Shown here: piece by piece, positions 27,027-35,527 of the stretch | How the letters are laid out: the number at the start of each line of letters is the position of its first letter | How positions within the stretch are numbered: position 1 is the stretch's first letter | Program-made: the position numbers and the translations under genes | Notes under the pieces: generated by a model | Told to the model about the DNA's origin: nothing | The model's database searches: none | Seen by the model: the letters and a program-made list of their open reading frames with translations, nothing else | From: a bacterium | GTDB taxonomy: Bacteria > Electryoneota > RPQS01 | DNA length: 64,000 nucleotides | Assembly (NCBI GenBank): GCA_016702305.1 | Contig: JADJEH010000001.1 | Span: 558,001 to 622,000 of the forward strand | Reading direction: 5' to 3'

Positions 27027-29025
27027 ACTGTGCAACTCCGATCGGCTGAGCGATGATATAACACTCGTAGCCCAACGGCACCTGAATCCCTGCAGGCGGA
27101 TGCTGCGACGATACCACTCCGTGACCTTCGAGCCTTGCGGTCAGACCGGCATTCGCCATGCGTTCAGCGGCGACGCGCAGAGGCAGGCCGAGCACCGCCG
27201 GCATCGCCACGCGCGGTACGTTCGCAAATTGCAGCGAGTCGAAACTGATTTCTTCTTGCTCAATGCTATCCTGTTCGACCAGTTTACTTGAGTCCGACTC
27301 CGTCGATTCTTCGTCCGGCGGCAGCAGGTGCGGGTGGCGCGACTCGAGAATTTCATGCGCAATCGCCTTGAACACCGGCGCCGAAATTTGCCCGCCGTAA
27401 TACGAACCGCCGCGCGGATCATCCACCACGACCGCCAGCACGTATTGCGGCGCATCAGCGGGGAAAAAGCCGACGAAAGAACTCACGTAACGATTCGAGT
27501 AGTAGCTCTTGGCTTCCAAATTCACCTTCTGCGCCGTGCCCGTCTTGCCCGCAATCTTGACGCCTTCTATCTTGGCGGATTTGCCGGTGCCCTCTTCGAC
27601 CACCATGGTCATCAAGCGGGTCAGCTCGCGAGCGGTCTCCTCTCGCAACACGGGGCGCAGGCTCACTGGATCAAATGCCACCTTCTCGCCGGTCGGAAAC
27701 TCGAGAGCGCGAATCAACTTCGGCTGCATGAGCATGCCGCCGTTGGCAACGGCGCCGTACGCCGCGGCTATCTGCAGCACCGTGACAGATACGCCCTGGC
27801 CAATCGCAAGGTTGGATCGCGTCGGGCCGCTCCAGTTCGCCGGACGCGGCACGTAACCGCTTGGTTCCGCCAATAGTCCGACATCAGTCTTTGATCCGAA
27901 TCCAAAGCGCATGATCCAGTCGTACACGTCGTCAGCGCGCAGGCGTTCCGATATTTTTGCGCAGCCGATATTGGAGGACTTGGAAAATACCTCAGCCACA
28001 GTCAGCGTTCCGTACGGATGCGCATCGTTCAGCACCTTGCCCGGCACGCGGTACTTGCCGCCTTCGCAGTCAATCAGCGTCGCAGCCGTAACGACATTCT
28101 CCTCAAGCCCGGCGCCAACGGTTACAACCTTGAAGATCGAACCGGGTTCAAACAGATCAGTCACCGGCCAACAGCGGCGAAACTCGCCCGCGACATCCGC
28201 CGGTGCATTTGGATCAAACTGCGGTAGGGTTGAAAGTCCCAGAATCTCACCCGTGTGCGGGTCGAGCAGCAGCGCGCAAGCCTTCTCAAACTGACGATCT
28301 GCCAATTCCTCCGATAGAGCGCGATCGAGAATTGCCTGCAATTGCAAATCAATGGTCAGTTGGACGTGCGCACCCGACTGCGCGACGGCCTCTTCCATCG
28401 GGCTCATGACGGCAGGCACTGCCCGACGGGCATCGTTCCATACGATCATGTCAAGTCTGTCGCCGCTAAGCAGTGAATCCATCGCGCGCTCAATCCCGTC
28501 CTGGCCGATGCCGTCCACATTGGTGAAGCCAACGATGGTGCCGGCGGCGACCGTGGCCGGATAGCTGCGGCGCGCTTCGCGTGTGAACTCAATGCCCGGC
28601 AGTTTCAACGGCTCGAGCCGCTGCTCAACTTGCCAATCCACACGCCGCGCCAAGTACGTGAAACCGTGACTGTCGAGTTTCCGGCGGATCGTCGTCTCGG
28701 CCAGCGGCAGGTAGTTGGTTAGCACTTGCGCCAGGCTATCGCGATTGATCGTTTCCGAAGGTCGAAATCCCACGGCATAGGACATCGGGAGGGTTACCGC
28801 CAGCGGAAGGCCATGCCGATCGCGAATCTCGCCGCGCGGCAGCGGCTCCTTGGCCGTGTTATACATTTGCGCCTGCGCCATGGCCTTCCAACGCGAATGC
28901 TCGACCACCTGAAGTTGGACCAAGCGCGCGCCAAACCCGATCATGACCACCAGAAAGGCGATCGCAATCAGGCGTTCGCGGCCACGAAAACGCCGATGGT
29001 TACCCGGGAAATTTGGCACGGTCAT
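27010..29025 (-). CDS. ftsI: Septal transpeptidase FtsI/PBP2-type with PASTA domain
   Basis: About 671 residues. A single N-terminal membrane helix (about 16-36), a pedestal domain with 'RGEIRDRHGLPLAV', and a transpeptidase domain with Ser296 in 'EPGSIFKVV', 'SKSSN' and 'AGKTGTAQK'. The end carries one PASTA-type repeat ('MPAVLGLPLRVAAERM'...), more usual in Gram-positive division PBPs. It crosslinks septal peptidoglycan with FtsW. The start at 29025 is the best fit to family length but no ribosome site is seen; ATG 29097 and GTG 29019 are alternatives. It overlaps the ftsL end. Confidence 0.92.
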   Translation of the reverse strand: MTVPNFPGNHRRFRGRERLIAIAFLVVMIGFGARLVQLQVVEHSRWKAMAQAQMYNTAKEPLPRGEIRDRHGLPLAVTLPMSYAVGFRPSETINRDSLAQVLTNYLPLAETTIRRKLDSHGFTYLARRVDWQVEQRLEPLKLPGIEFTREARRSYPATVAAGTIVGFTNVDGIGQDGIERAMDSLLSGDRLDMIVWNDARRAVPAVMSPMEEAVAQSGAHVQLTIDLQLQAILDRALSEELADRQFEKACALLLDPHTGEILGLSTLPQFDPNAPADVAGEFRRCWPVTDLFEPGSIFKVVTVGAGLEENVVTAATLIDCEGGKYRVPGKVLNDAHPYGTLTVAEVFSKSSNIGCAKISERLRADDVYDWIMRFGFGSKTDVGLLAEPSGYVPRPANWSGPTRSNLAIGQGVSVTVLQIAAAYGAVANGGMLMQPKLIRALEFPTGEKVAFDPVSLRPVLREETARELTRLMTMVVEEGTGKSAKIEGVKIAGKTGTAQKVNLEAKSYYSNRYVSSFVGFFPADAPQYVLAVVVDDPRGGSYYGGQISAPVFKAIAHEILESRHPHLLPPDEESTESDSSKLVEQDSIEQEEISFDSLQFANVPRVAMPAVLGLPLRVAAERMANAGLTARLEGHGVVSSQHPPAGIQVPLGYECYIIAQPIGVAQYAVSR

Positions 29026-29383
29026 GGGATAGGGGAGAAGCGGACTGCGAGGGAACACGAATTGAATCCACTTGGGCGGAACGGAGCTTCCAGCCATGTT
29101 CGCGATTAGCCCAATCCGCAACCTCATTGTAGGGCGCGGCGGCTTCAATCGAACCGGTCAGATGCTGAATCTCCTGATCTATCTGGTGTAATTGCGCCCG
29201 CTGCCGAGCCACATCAATTGTAAGCTGCTGATAGGAGAAGTTCCGCCAGGCCACCATCAGCCCCAGCGTCGCCGCCATTCCGCACACAACCAGCAGGCGT
29301 ATGAGCGGCGCCTGCCGACGCAACACGCGGGGTACGCGCTTCGGGCGGTAGATAGGAGTGGACACGGTCAGCGTGGAGGACAT
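29000..29383 (-). CDS. ftsL: FtsL-like division protein
   Basis: 127 residues: a basic cytoplasmic segment, one membrane helix (about 28-47) and a coiled coil (about 50-80, 'IDVARQRAQLHQIDQEIQ'). Sequence conservation in FtsL is low; topology, size and position between rsmH and ftsI give the call. It begins 12 bases after rsmH and overlaps the ftsI start by 26 bases. Confidence 0.82.
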   Translation of the reverse strand: MSSTLTVSTPIYRPKRVPRVLRRQAPLIRLLVVCGMAATLGLMVAWRNFSYQQLTIDVARQRAQLHQIDQEIQHLTGSIEAAAPYNEVADWANREHGWKLRSAQVDSIRVPSQSASPLSHDRAKFPG

Positions 29384-29395
29384 GGATTGGAGGTA

Positions 29396-30313
29396 TCAGC
29401 TCAGTTTCTCAATGACACGCAGCTTGGCACTGCGCGAACGGGGATTGGCTTTGAGTTCCGACGCCGAAGGGAGGAGCGGTCCGCGCACCGGATACCGGGC
29501 GCGGGGAGGTTGTGCAGGAGTAATGATGCCCGTCAGAGGATCGAGGGGAGGATGGACAAGCGCTTGCATGAACTGCTTGACGGGCCGATCCTCAAGGGAA
29601 TGGTAGCTCAGGACGACCAGACGGCCCGTCGGACGCAGCAACGCCCACGCGCTCTCCAGCCCCAATTTCAATTCATCCAACTCGTGGTTGACGGCCATTC
29701 GCAGCGCTTGAAACACTCGCGGCAACGACTTCACACAGGTGGCCGGCACCGAACGGCGAATGATCTCAGCCAGTTTGCCCGTCGTCGTGATCGGTTCGAT
29801 CGCCTTGGCATTGTGAATGGCCTTGGCGATCCGTGGAGCCTGCGACTCTTCCCCGAGCCGACCGATCAGATTGCGCAGTTCGGCCTCCGAGAGTCTGGCC
29901 AGTAGTTCGGCCGCGGTCTCACCCGACTCCCGATCCATGCGCAAATCCAGCGGGCCATCGCCACGATAGCTGAAGCCGCGTGCGGCTTCGTCAAGCTGGT
30001 AGGACGACACTCCCAGGTCCATTAGGATGCCTGAAAAAGTGGCGCCAAACTCGTTTTCGAGCTTGCTCTGTGCCGCAGAGAATCGTATATTCCACAACTT
30101 GATGCGATTCGGCAACACGGCTCGTGCCGCCGCAACCGCATCGGAGTCGCGATCTATACCGCATAGCAGCCCGTCCTCGCCCAACTGATCCAATATCAGC
30201 CGCGAGTGTCCGCCGCCGCCCACCGTGAAATCCGCATATACCCCCTGCGGATCGGTGACCAGCCATTGAACGACCTCGGGACCCATTACCGGGATGTGAT
30301 AGGGTGCGGTCAT
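29396..30313 (-). CDS. rsmH: 16S rRNA (cytosine-1402-N4)-methyltransferase RsmH
   Basis: 305 residues. MraW signatures: 'HIPVMGPEVVQWL', SAM motif 'YADFTVGGGGHSRLIL', 'GILMDLGVSSYQLDEAARGF' and 'YHSLEDRPVKQFM'. It methylates 16S rRNA in the decoding centre. It is the first gene behind a terminator-like hairpin within the dcw cluster, so its expression may be attenuated relative to mraZ. No strong ribosome site precedes the ATG. Confidence 0.95.
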   Translation of the reverse strand: MTAPYHIPVMGPEVVQWLVTDPQGVYADFTVGGGGHSRLILDQLGEDGLLCGIDRDSDAVAAARAVLPNRIKLWNIRFSAAQSKLENEFGATFSGILMDLGVSSYQLDEAARGFSYRGDGPLDLRMDRESGETAAELLARLSEAELRNLIGRLGEESQAPRIAKAIHNAKAIEPITTTGKLAEIIRRSVPATCVKSLPRVFQALRMAVNHELDELKLGLESAWALLRPTGRLVVLSYHSLEDRPVKQFMQALVHPPLDPLTGIITPAQPPRARYPVRGPLLPSASELKANPRSRSAKLRVIEKLS

Positions 30314-30341
30314 CGGATGAATTCCGTCAAAGAGCGCTGTG

Positions 30342-30380
30342 AAAAACTGTCCCCGCGCCCATCTGCGGTGAGCGCGGGGA
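30342..30380 (-). terminator. Terminator-like hairpin inside the dcw cluster (possible attenuator)
   Basis: On the minus strand TCCCCGCGC (30380-30372) pairs perfectly with GCGCGGGGA (30358-30350), a 9-bp GC-rich stem with a 13-base loop, followed 4 bases later by TTTTT (30346-30342). It lies between the small gene after mraZ and rsmH, so it could cut transcription before the division genes. Confidence 0.65.
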
Positions 30381-30394
30381 GCCCGTCATGGTAG

Positions 30395-30628
30395 TTACAC
30401 CTGACGGATGGCGAATCTATTGTCGGGGACAAGCTCGGCGACCACTGGACCGCGCGTCCGTGCGCGCTGAACGGTTGGAATCAGGGTGACGTCAATAATG
30501 GTGCAGCCGCGCGAACGGAAGTGCTCAATGGCGGCCTCCAATTGCGCGAGCGAATTCCCGCCAATCTCTCCGCGAACTTCGATTTCCGCGCGGTCGCAGT
30601 CCTGGCGGGTGTGCAGGTGCAGTCCCAT
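30395..30628 (-). CDS. Small STAS-like protein between mraZ and rsmH
   Basis: 77 residues, starting 4 bases after the mraZ stop, hence coupled to it. The pattern 'AEIEVRGEIGGNSLAQLEAA' followed by 'RSRGCTIIDVTLI' resembles the first beta-alpha-beta half of STAS (anti-sigma antagonist) domains, but the protein is shorter than the usual 100 residues and lacks a clear phosphorylatable Ser motif. Codon-like composition and tight packing support a real gene. It is not a standard dcw member. A hairpin terminator follows its stop. Confidence 0.6.
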   Translation of the reverse strand: MGLHLHTRQDCDRAEIEVRGEIGGNSLAQLEAAIEHFRSRGCTIIDVTLIPTVQRARTRGPVVAELVPDNRFAIRQV

Positions 30629-30632
30629 CTGA

Positions 30633-31106
30633 CTATTGTCCTTTGCCTTTGGTCTTGTCGGTCAGCATGTTCCAGGCTTCTGCCTTGGACAGCGACACGC
30701 TCTTCATGCGAGATTGGAACGCCTCGGCATTCCAAATCGTAAAAAACTTCTGACGGCCAAAGAAGACGACTTCCCGGCCTATGTTGGCTTGCTTGAGCAG
30801 GTTTCCCGGGACCGTTACTCGGCCCTGCGCGTCAATCGGGCGAACCGCAGCCTCGGTCAGCAGTACCATATCCCGGTCCATACTGTCGTCCAGCGCGAAA
30901 TTGGCCGTGTCGTTTTCCGACGGGGCATAGAAAGCGTTGAAGTAGTCCACCGGGAACACATTGATGAAGTCCGAACTGCCGACCGTGAGCACAACATGCC
31001 GCTGAGCGTCGGACGGCAGGGCGTTCCGGAACTCGGCGGGAATAGATAACCGGCCCTTGTCGTCAACGGCCGCGTCGTGTTTACCTACAAACGGAAGACT
31101 GTGCAT
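30633..31106 (-). CDS. mraZ: Transcriptional regulator MraZ
   Basis: 157 residues with two SpoVT/AbrB-like halves, each with the MraZ signature: 'AVDDKGRLSIPAEFRNAL' and 'RPIDAQGRVTVPGNLLKQA'. MraZ binds repeated boxes upstream of its own gene and represses the dcw operon in other bacteria; matching repeats lie 14-46 bases upstream here. No Shine-Dalgarno sequence is visible before the ATG. Confidence 0.95.
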   Translation of the reverse strand: MHSLPFVGKHDAAVDDKGRLSIPAEFRNALPSDAQRHVVLTVGSSDFINVFPVDYFNAFYAPSENDTANFALDDSMDRDMVLLTEAAVRPIDAQGRVTVPGNLLKQANIGREVVFFGRQKFFTIWNAEAFQSRMKSVSLSKAEAWNMLTDKTKGKGQ

Positions 31107-31119
31107 TTGGGCGGACGAA

Positions 31120-31152
31120 CCAATCTGTCCCTATTTGCTCCACTTTGCACCA
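31120..31152 (-). promoter_or_regulatory. MraZ-box-like direct repeats (operator)
   Basis: Read on the minus strand: TGGTGCAAAG, TGGAGCAAAT, AGGGACAGAT, TGG - a motif repeated every 10 bases. This matches the spacing of known MraZ operators (short TGG-type repeats one helical turn apart). The array starts directly after the -10 box, so bound MraZ would cover the transcription start. Confidence 0.7.
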
Positions 31153-31181
31153 AAGATACGGTCGTTTCCTTCCGAAGTCAA
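31153..31181 (-). promoter_or_regulatory. Sigma-70-type promoter of the dcw cluster
   Basis: On the minus strand TTGACT (31181-31176) and TATCTT (31158-31153) are separated by exactly 17 bases, close to consensus. It abuts the MraZ-box repeats. Confidence 0.8.
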
Positions 31182-31203
31182 GCGGTTTCCGGCACTTCAA
31201 ATA

Positions 31204-31233
31204 TTGGGTAAGTTCTCGATAATCAATTATATT
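31204..31233 (+). promoter_or_regulatory. Putative promoter for the MacA/MacB-like operon
   Basis: TTGGGT (31204-31209) and TATATT (31228-31233) are 18 bases apart in an AT-rich patch, facing away from the dcw promoter. The match is moderate; it is the best candidate in the divergent gap. Confidence 0.4.
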
Positions 31234-31410
31234 TGTTGTTCTTATTCTCCGGATTTTCATTTCCACTCATACTCGAAGCTATTACGAGAGGCATAATCGC
31301 CTCTGGAACCCTGGCCACGCTGAAACGCTGGCTTTTTTTTGGCCCAAAAGGCAACTTTTCTTCAAGCCAGAACTCTGACTGGATAGACCCGTGACCAACC
31401 CGGAAAGGCC
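31234..31410. other. Leader region of the MacA-like gene, no recognisable feature
   Basis: Non-coding stretch between the divergent promoters and the probable MacA-like start. It contains an 8-base T run near 31332 but no hairpin strong enough to call and no open reading frame with protein-like sequence. Confidence 0.5.
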
Positions 31411-31445
31411 ATGACGAACTTCCCCGCATTTTTACCGTAGGCCTA

Positions 31446-32522
31446 TTGGCCTTCACCCTTCCACTGACATTCGGCTGCAAAAAGGACGTTGAAGCCAAGC
31501 CGCAACTTAAGTTGAGCAAGGTCGAGCGCGGCGACATGATCCAAACCGTTGTGGCGACTGGCAGCGTTCGCCCACTGCACCAAATCGAAATCCGGTCCAA
31601 GACTGGTGGTACGGTACGGCGCTTCTATGTTGAAGAGGGCGATTCCGTTAAGGCCGGACAGCGGCTGTTCGAGATCTCTCCCGAATCGTCGCCGGCCGAG
31701 CAGGTGCGGGCCCAGCAGGAACTTCGCACCGCTGAAGTTGAAGTCCGGCAGGCCGAGGATGACTTGCGGATCAGCCGCGAACTTTCGGAAAAAAACCTCG
31801 TCCCGGAACAGAATCGGCGCGATGCAGAACGGGTGCTTGAGCGTGCAAACGCCCGACTCGCGGCTGCTCAGGCTGAGTGGTCTCTGATTCAACGTGAACA
31901 GTTAGGAGCTCGTCTTGACGATCTCGAAATCGTAACAACCTCGACCACGATTGTCGCGCCAATCAGCGGGCTGATCTTCACGCGGGAATTGGACCAGGGG
32001 GCTTCGGTTACTCCCACCACATCGGCGTCCGGCGGCACGGTCGTGATTACTATGGGTGATCCCTCCGAGATCGAGTTCCGCGGAGACGTGGACGAGGCCG
32101 ATGTCGGCAAACTTAAGACGGGCCTGACGGCTAATGTCACCGTTCAGGCCTACCAGGGAAAGACTTTCACCGGAGAAATTTACCACATCTCGCCGGTCGG
32201 TCGTTACAGCGAAAAAGAGCAACAGATCGTATTTAATGTGCGAGCCCGCGTCGCGAACGATGAAGGGAAACTCAAGGTCGGCATGAGCTCGACCGCCAAA
32301 ATCGTTGTGGACGAGCGCACCGATGTCCCCATTCTGGACGAAATGGCCCTGTTCTTTAAAGGCGACTCCGCCTTTGTCAAACTGGTGACCGACACGATCG
32401 CCGGCACGACCGAAGAACGCTTCATTGCGCTCGGCATCTCCGATGGCATCCGGACCGAAGTGACCTCCGGCCTGCAAGGCGGCGAAATCGTCAGCGCCGG
32501 AACCGCCGAACAGGCAGAGTAG
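31446..32522 (+). CDS. MacA/HlyD-type periplasmic adaptor lipoprotein (5' end probably frameshifted)
   Basis: Open frame of 358 residues: lipobox 'LTFGC', a biotinyl-lipoyl-like hairpin ('KTGGTVRRFYVEEGDSVKAG'), a long coiled coil (about 75-145), then beta-barrel and membrane-proximal domains ('GKTFTGEIYHISPVGRYS'). Such adaptors link an inner-membrane ABC permease to an outer-membrane channel. The only start in this frame is TTG 31446, which gives a signal with no basic residue. ATG 31411 lies 35 bases upstream in another frame; adding one C to the run 31422-31425 joins them and yields a normal signal beginning 'MTNFPRIFTV'. The next gene, 2 bases away, is a MacB-like permease. Confidence 0.85.
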   Translation: MAFTLPLTFGCKKDVEAKPQLKLSKVERGDMIQTVVATGSVRPLHQIEIRSKTGGTVRRFYVEEGDSVKAGQRLFEISPESSPAEQVRAQQELRTAEVEVRQAEDDLRISRELSEKNLVPEQNRRDAERVLERANARLAAAQAEWSLIQREQLGARLDDLEIVTTSTTIVAPISGLIFTRELDQGASVTPTTSASGGTVVITMGDPSEIEFRGDVDEADVGKLKTGLTANVTVQAYQGKTFTGEIYHISPVGRYSEKEQQIVFNVRARVANDEGKLKVGMSSTAKIVVDERTDVPILDEMALFFKGDSAFVKLVTDTIAGTTEERFIALGISDGIRTEVTSGLQGGEIVSAGTAEQAE

Positions 32523-32524
32523 CC

Positions 32525-33757
32525 ATGACGTTCTTCGAGCTGTTTCGGCAAGTCTTCAATACGCTTAGCGTAAACAAGCTGCGTAGCGCGTTGACGATGT
32601 TCGGTATCACTTGGGGTATCGCATCTGTGATGCTGCTGTCCGGCCTCGCCACAGGCTTCTCTGAGGACTCCCTTAAGGGCATCCGCTCCCTGGGTAAAGA
32701 CGTAGTCATTGTCTGGGGCGGCCGCAAGAGCATCGCCAACGGATCGGCGCGCAAGGGCGAAGTCGTCCGGTTTGACGAAAAGACCGTGCAAGCGCTCGAA
32801 GCCAAAGCGCAGCTCTTTGACTTCTCGCCCGAAGTCTCAGCGTGGAGCACGGAAATGCGCGCCGGGCCGCGGCTGTTCAATACAAGACTTGCGGGAGTCG
32901 GCGAGAACTACGGAGGCCTGCGCAACGTCATCCCCGACCACGGACGCTGGATTTCGCACCGGGACATCAAAGATGCGCGGCGAGTCTGCGTCATCGGCGA
33001 TGAAGTGCGCAAAAAGTTGTTTGGCGAAGAGTCCGATCCATTGCATGAACGCGTGCTCGTTGGCGGCCGAGAATTCCTGATCGTCGGTTGGAAATCCGCC
33101 AAGAAGCAAGGTTCCTCCTATTACGGTCCCGACAACGACGTCGTCTGGATTCCATACACCACGCAACTGGCCCTGTATGACCGCTACTGGTTCGGCAACG
33201 TCATTCTCGCTCCGCATGACGTGGATCAGCACGAATTGGCCGTCAAAGAGTTCAAGAACATCGTCGCCAAAGTGCACAAGTTTGAGCCTGACGACCCGGA
33301 AGCGCTTAGCCTCTGGGATACTCACAAGGACGCGATGGAGACGGCCAAGGTATTTGAGGCGATCAATGCCCTCATGGTCGCCATTGGTGCCATCACGCTG
33401 ATGATTGGCGGCCTGGGAGTCATGAACATTATGCTGGTGTCCGTCGTCGAACGCACGCGGGAAATCGGTATCCGCCGAGCGATCGGCGCGAAAGCGCTGG
33501 ACATCGTCAAACAGTTCTTCTTCGAGTGTCTCATCATCACGGTCATCGCCGGCATTGGCGGTATGTTCGTCGGATGGGGGCTGATCGAGCTGCTCAACTC
33601 TGTGACACTGCCCGAAGGAGTTGCGCCGCCGATCCTATCCGAGAAGACGATGTTTGTGGCCGCAGCGATGATCGGCCTAGTCACGATTCTCTCCGGCTTG
33701 TATCCGGCGATTCGCGCCGCGCGTGTCAATCCGATAACAGCGCTGCACCATGAGTAG
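32525..33757 (+). CDS. MacB/FtsX-family ABC transporter permease
   Basis: 410 residues with four membrane helices in the MacB pattern: one near the N-terminus ('LRSALTMFGITWGIASVMLL'), a large periplasmic core (about 50-260), then three at the C-terminal end, with 'VVERTREIGIRRAIGAK' and 'SGLYPAIRAARVNPI' as family signatures. It lacks a fused ATPase domain and none is encoded beside it. Together with the adaptor it should export a substrate or act as a mechanotransmission complex. It overlaps the next gene by 8 bases. Confidence 0.9.
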   Translation: MTFFELFRQVFNTLSVNKLRSALTMFGITWGIASVMLLSGLATGFSEDSLKGIRSLGKDVVIVWGGRKSIANGSARKGEVVRFDEKTVQALEAKAQLFDFSPEVSAWSTEMRAGPRLFNTRLAGVGENYGGLRNVIPDHGRWISHRDIKDARRVCVIGDEVRKKLFGEESDPLHERVLVGGREFLIVGWKSAKKQGSSYYGPDNDVVWIPYTTQLALYDRYWFGNVILAPHDVDQHELAVKEFKNIVAKVHKFEPDDPEALSLWDTHKDAMETAKVFEAINALMVAIGAITLMIGGLGVMNIMLVSVVERTREIGIRRAIGAKALDIVKQFFFECLIITVIAGIGGMFVGWGLIELLNSVTLPEGVAPPILSEKTMFVAAAMIGLVTILSGLYPAIRAARVNPITALHHE

Positions 33758-34706
33758 ACTCCTTTCGCTATGTGCCCTGTGCGCGTTGATCGGCTGCGAC
33801 GATAGCACTCCGCCGCCGCGCAATGAGTCACATTGGGAGATCGAGTTCGTGGTCGCAGGCGGATCGCACCCCGTCATTTCACCGGACGACTCGGCTTTTC
33901 TCTTTCTGCGGGAGGGCGCTGGACTGTTTCTCTGGAGCGACGGCCATGAGACGCGCATTACACCGGAAGGACTGACCGCGCGAGCGGACTATTCTTGGTC
34001 GGCGTCCGGTGAAAATTTCTTTGCATTTTCGTATCCCGGTGCGCCGGGGAGCGGCGGCATCGTGGTCAGCAGCGACGGTGGCTCGCTTGCTGAAGTGTGG
34101 GATCAAGGTTCGGCCCCGGCCTATGTCGCTGCCGAGTCCTATCTGTACTGCGCGGGACCGGCTGAAGTAGACTCTGAAGCCGGGATCTGGCAAATTTTCC
34201 TACCAAACCTTGAAAAGGCGCGCCGCGTTCAACAAGGCATTGCCCCGCAGATATTTGACAACGGCGCTCTGCTTGCGCACCTGCTACCCGTTGCCGCATC
34301 CAGCGGCGGTCAACTGATTGTGCGCGACACACGAAATTTCGTGCCGGCATTGATTCTCGATCACATTGCCCGCTTCGCGACTCGGCCTGACACCGATCTT
34401 GTCGTAACGGAGGTCATTGCCGATTCGCAGGGACTGGCGACGCCGCCCCGCCTGCTGCTGAGTACGATGACCGGACCAATGTTGACGATTCCAATCGTTG
34501 CGCCGGCGACGGACCCGGTCGTGCTCCGCGATGGCAGTGTTCTATTTAACAGCCTTACCGGTGACGCTCTCGGAGCACTCGAAATTTGGCAAAATAGCGG
34601 ATCTACCACCGTATCCGACTCGTTATTCGATGCGTCGGCAAATTCCGCGGACATCATCTATGCCGTTGGCCCGTCTGGCATTTCGCGAATAACGCGACGG
34701 CATTAA
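33750..34706 (+). CDS. Lipoprotein with propeller-like repeats
   Basis: 318 residues. Short signal with lipobox 'CALIGC'. The rest shows irregular repeats such as 'HPVISPDDSAFLFL' and 'DYSWSASGENFFAF', resembling TolB/WD40-like beta-propeller blades. The start overlaps the permease stop by 8 bases, so it is co-translated with the MacA/MacB pair and may work with it; the function is unknown. Confidence 0.75.
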   Translation: MSRLLSLCALCALIGCDDSTPPPRNESHWEIEFVVAGGSHPVISPDDSAFLFLREGAGLFLWSDGHETRITPEGLTARADYSWSASGENFFAFSYPGAPGSGGIVVSSDGGSLAEVWDQGSAPAYVAAESYLYCAGPAEVDSEAGIWQIFLPNLEKARRVQQGIAPQIFDNGALLAHLLPVAASSGGQLIVRDTRNFVPALILDHIARFATRPDTDLVVTEVIADSQGLATPPRLLLSTMTGPMLTIPIVAPATDPVVLRDGSVLFNSLTGDALGALEIWQNSGSTTVSDSLFDASANSADIIYAVGPSGISRITRRH

Positions 34707-34723
34707 GCCGCTTTATGATAAAA

Positions 34724-34760
34724 GAAAAGCCCCGCGAGACTCTCGCGGGGCTTTCTATTT
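34724..34760. terminator. Bidirectional terminator between lipoprotein and mlaF-like gene
   Basis: Arms AAAGCCCCGCGAGA (34726-34739) and TCTCGCGGGGCTTT (34741-34754) form a strong hairpin with A/T runs at both sides, between convergent genes. The arms are almost the same as those at 12618-12648. Confidence 0.85.
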
Positions 34761-34774
34761 CGTGCCGACTTATC

Positions 34775-35527
34775 TTAGTAGTGCGTGACGACGGCTTTGT
34801 CCTCGGACTCGCCGGAAATGAAGCGCCGCACCATATCCACTTCTGAGTTAACCACGTCGGCAACCGTACCCGAAAAAATGACTTGACCCAAATGCAGCAT
34901 GACAATTCTGTCAGCGATCTTGAAGGCCGATACCATGTCATGCGTCACCGTCACCGAAGTGACCTTGAGCTCCTGGTTGAGCTGTATGATCAGATCGTTG
35001 ATGGATTCCGCTGTGATCGGATCCAAACCGGTCGTCGGTTCGTCGTAAAGAATATACTGCGGCTTCAGCACAATCGCCCGCGCCAGGCCAATACGCTTGC
35101 GCATACCGCCGGAGAGCTCGGATGGGTAGAGCTTCTCTGTCCCGGACAGGCTGACCATTGCGAGGCACTCAGCAACGCGTTTGTCCATCTCGCCGCGCGT
35201 CATCTTGGTGTGCTCGAGCAACCCCAAGCGAATATTCTCGGATACCGACATCGAGTCGAACAAGGCCGCGCTTTGAAACAGGACGCCAAACTTCATGCGA
35301 ATGCGGTACACGTCCATCCGCTTCGCGTTGGAAATGCGGTCGCCGTCCACAAATATCTCGCCGGCGTCGGGGTTGAGCAGGCCAACAAGGTGCTTCAGGA
35401 ATACCGACTTGCCGCAGCCCGATTGACCAATGATCACGATGGACTCTCCCGTCGGAATCGTCAGATCAACGCCGCGCAAGACCTCTTTCGTACCAAAATT
35501 CTTGCGAATACCGTGCGATTCAATCAT
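34775..35527 (-). CDS. mlaF: MlaF-type ABC transporter ATPase
   Basis: 250 residues. Walker A 'GQSGCGKSV', signature 'LSGGMRKR', Walker B 'YILYDEPTTGLDP', H-loop 'VTHD'. The 'LSGGMRKRIGLARAI' form is typical of MlaF/Mkl proteins that energise phospholipid transport between membranes. The start at 35527 overlaps the MlaE stop by one base; upstream extension is not family-like. MlaD and periplasmic partners are not in the window. Confidence 0.92.
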   Translation of the reverse strand: MIESHGIRKNFGTKEVLRGVDLTIPTGESIVIIGQSGCGKSVFLKHLVGLLNPDAGEIFVDGDRISNAKRMDVYRIRMKFGVLFQSAALFDSMSVSENIRLGLLEHTKMTRGEMDKRVAECLAMVSLSGTEKLYPSELSGGMRKRIGLARAIVLKPQYILYDEPTTGLDPITAESINDLIIQLNQELKVTSVTVTHDMVSAFKIADRIVMLHLGQVIFSGTVADVVNSEVDMVRRFISGESEDKAVVTHY

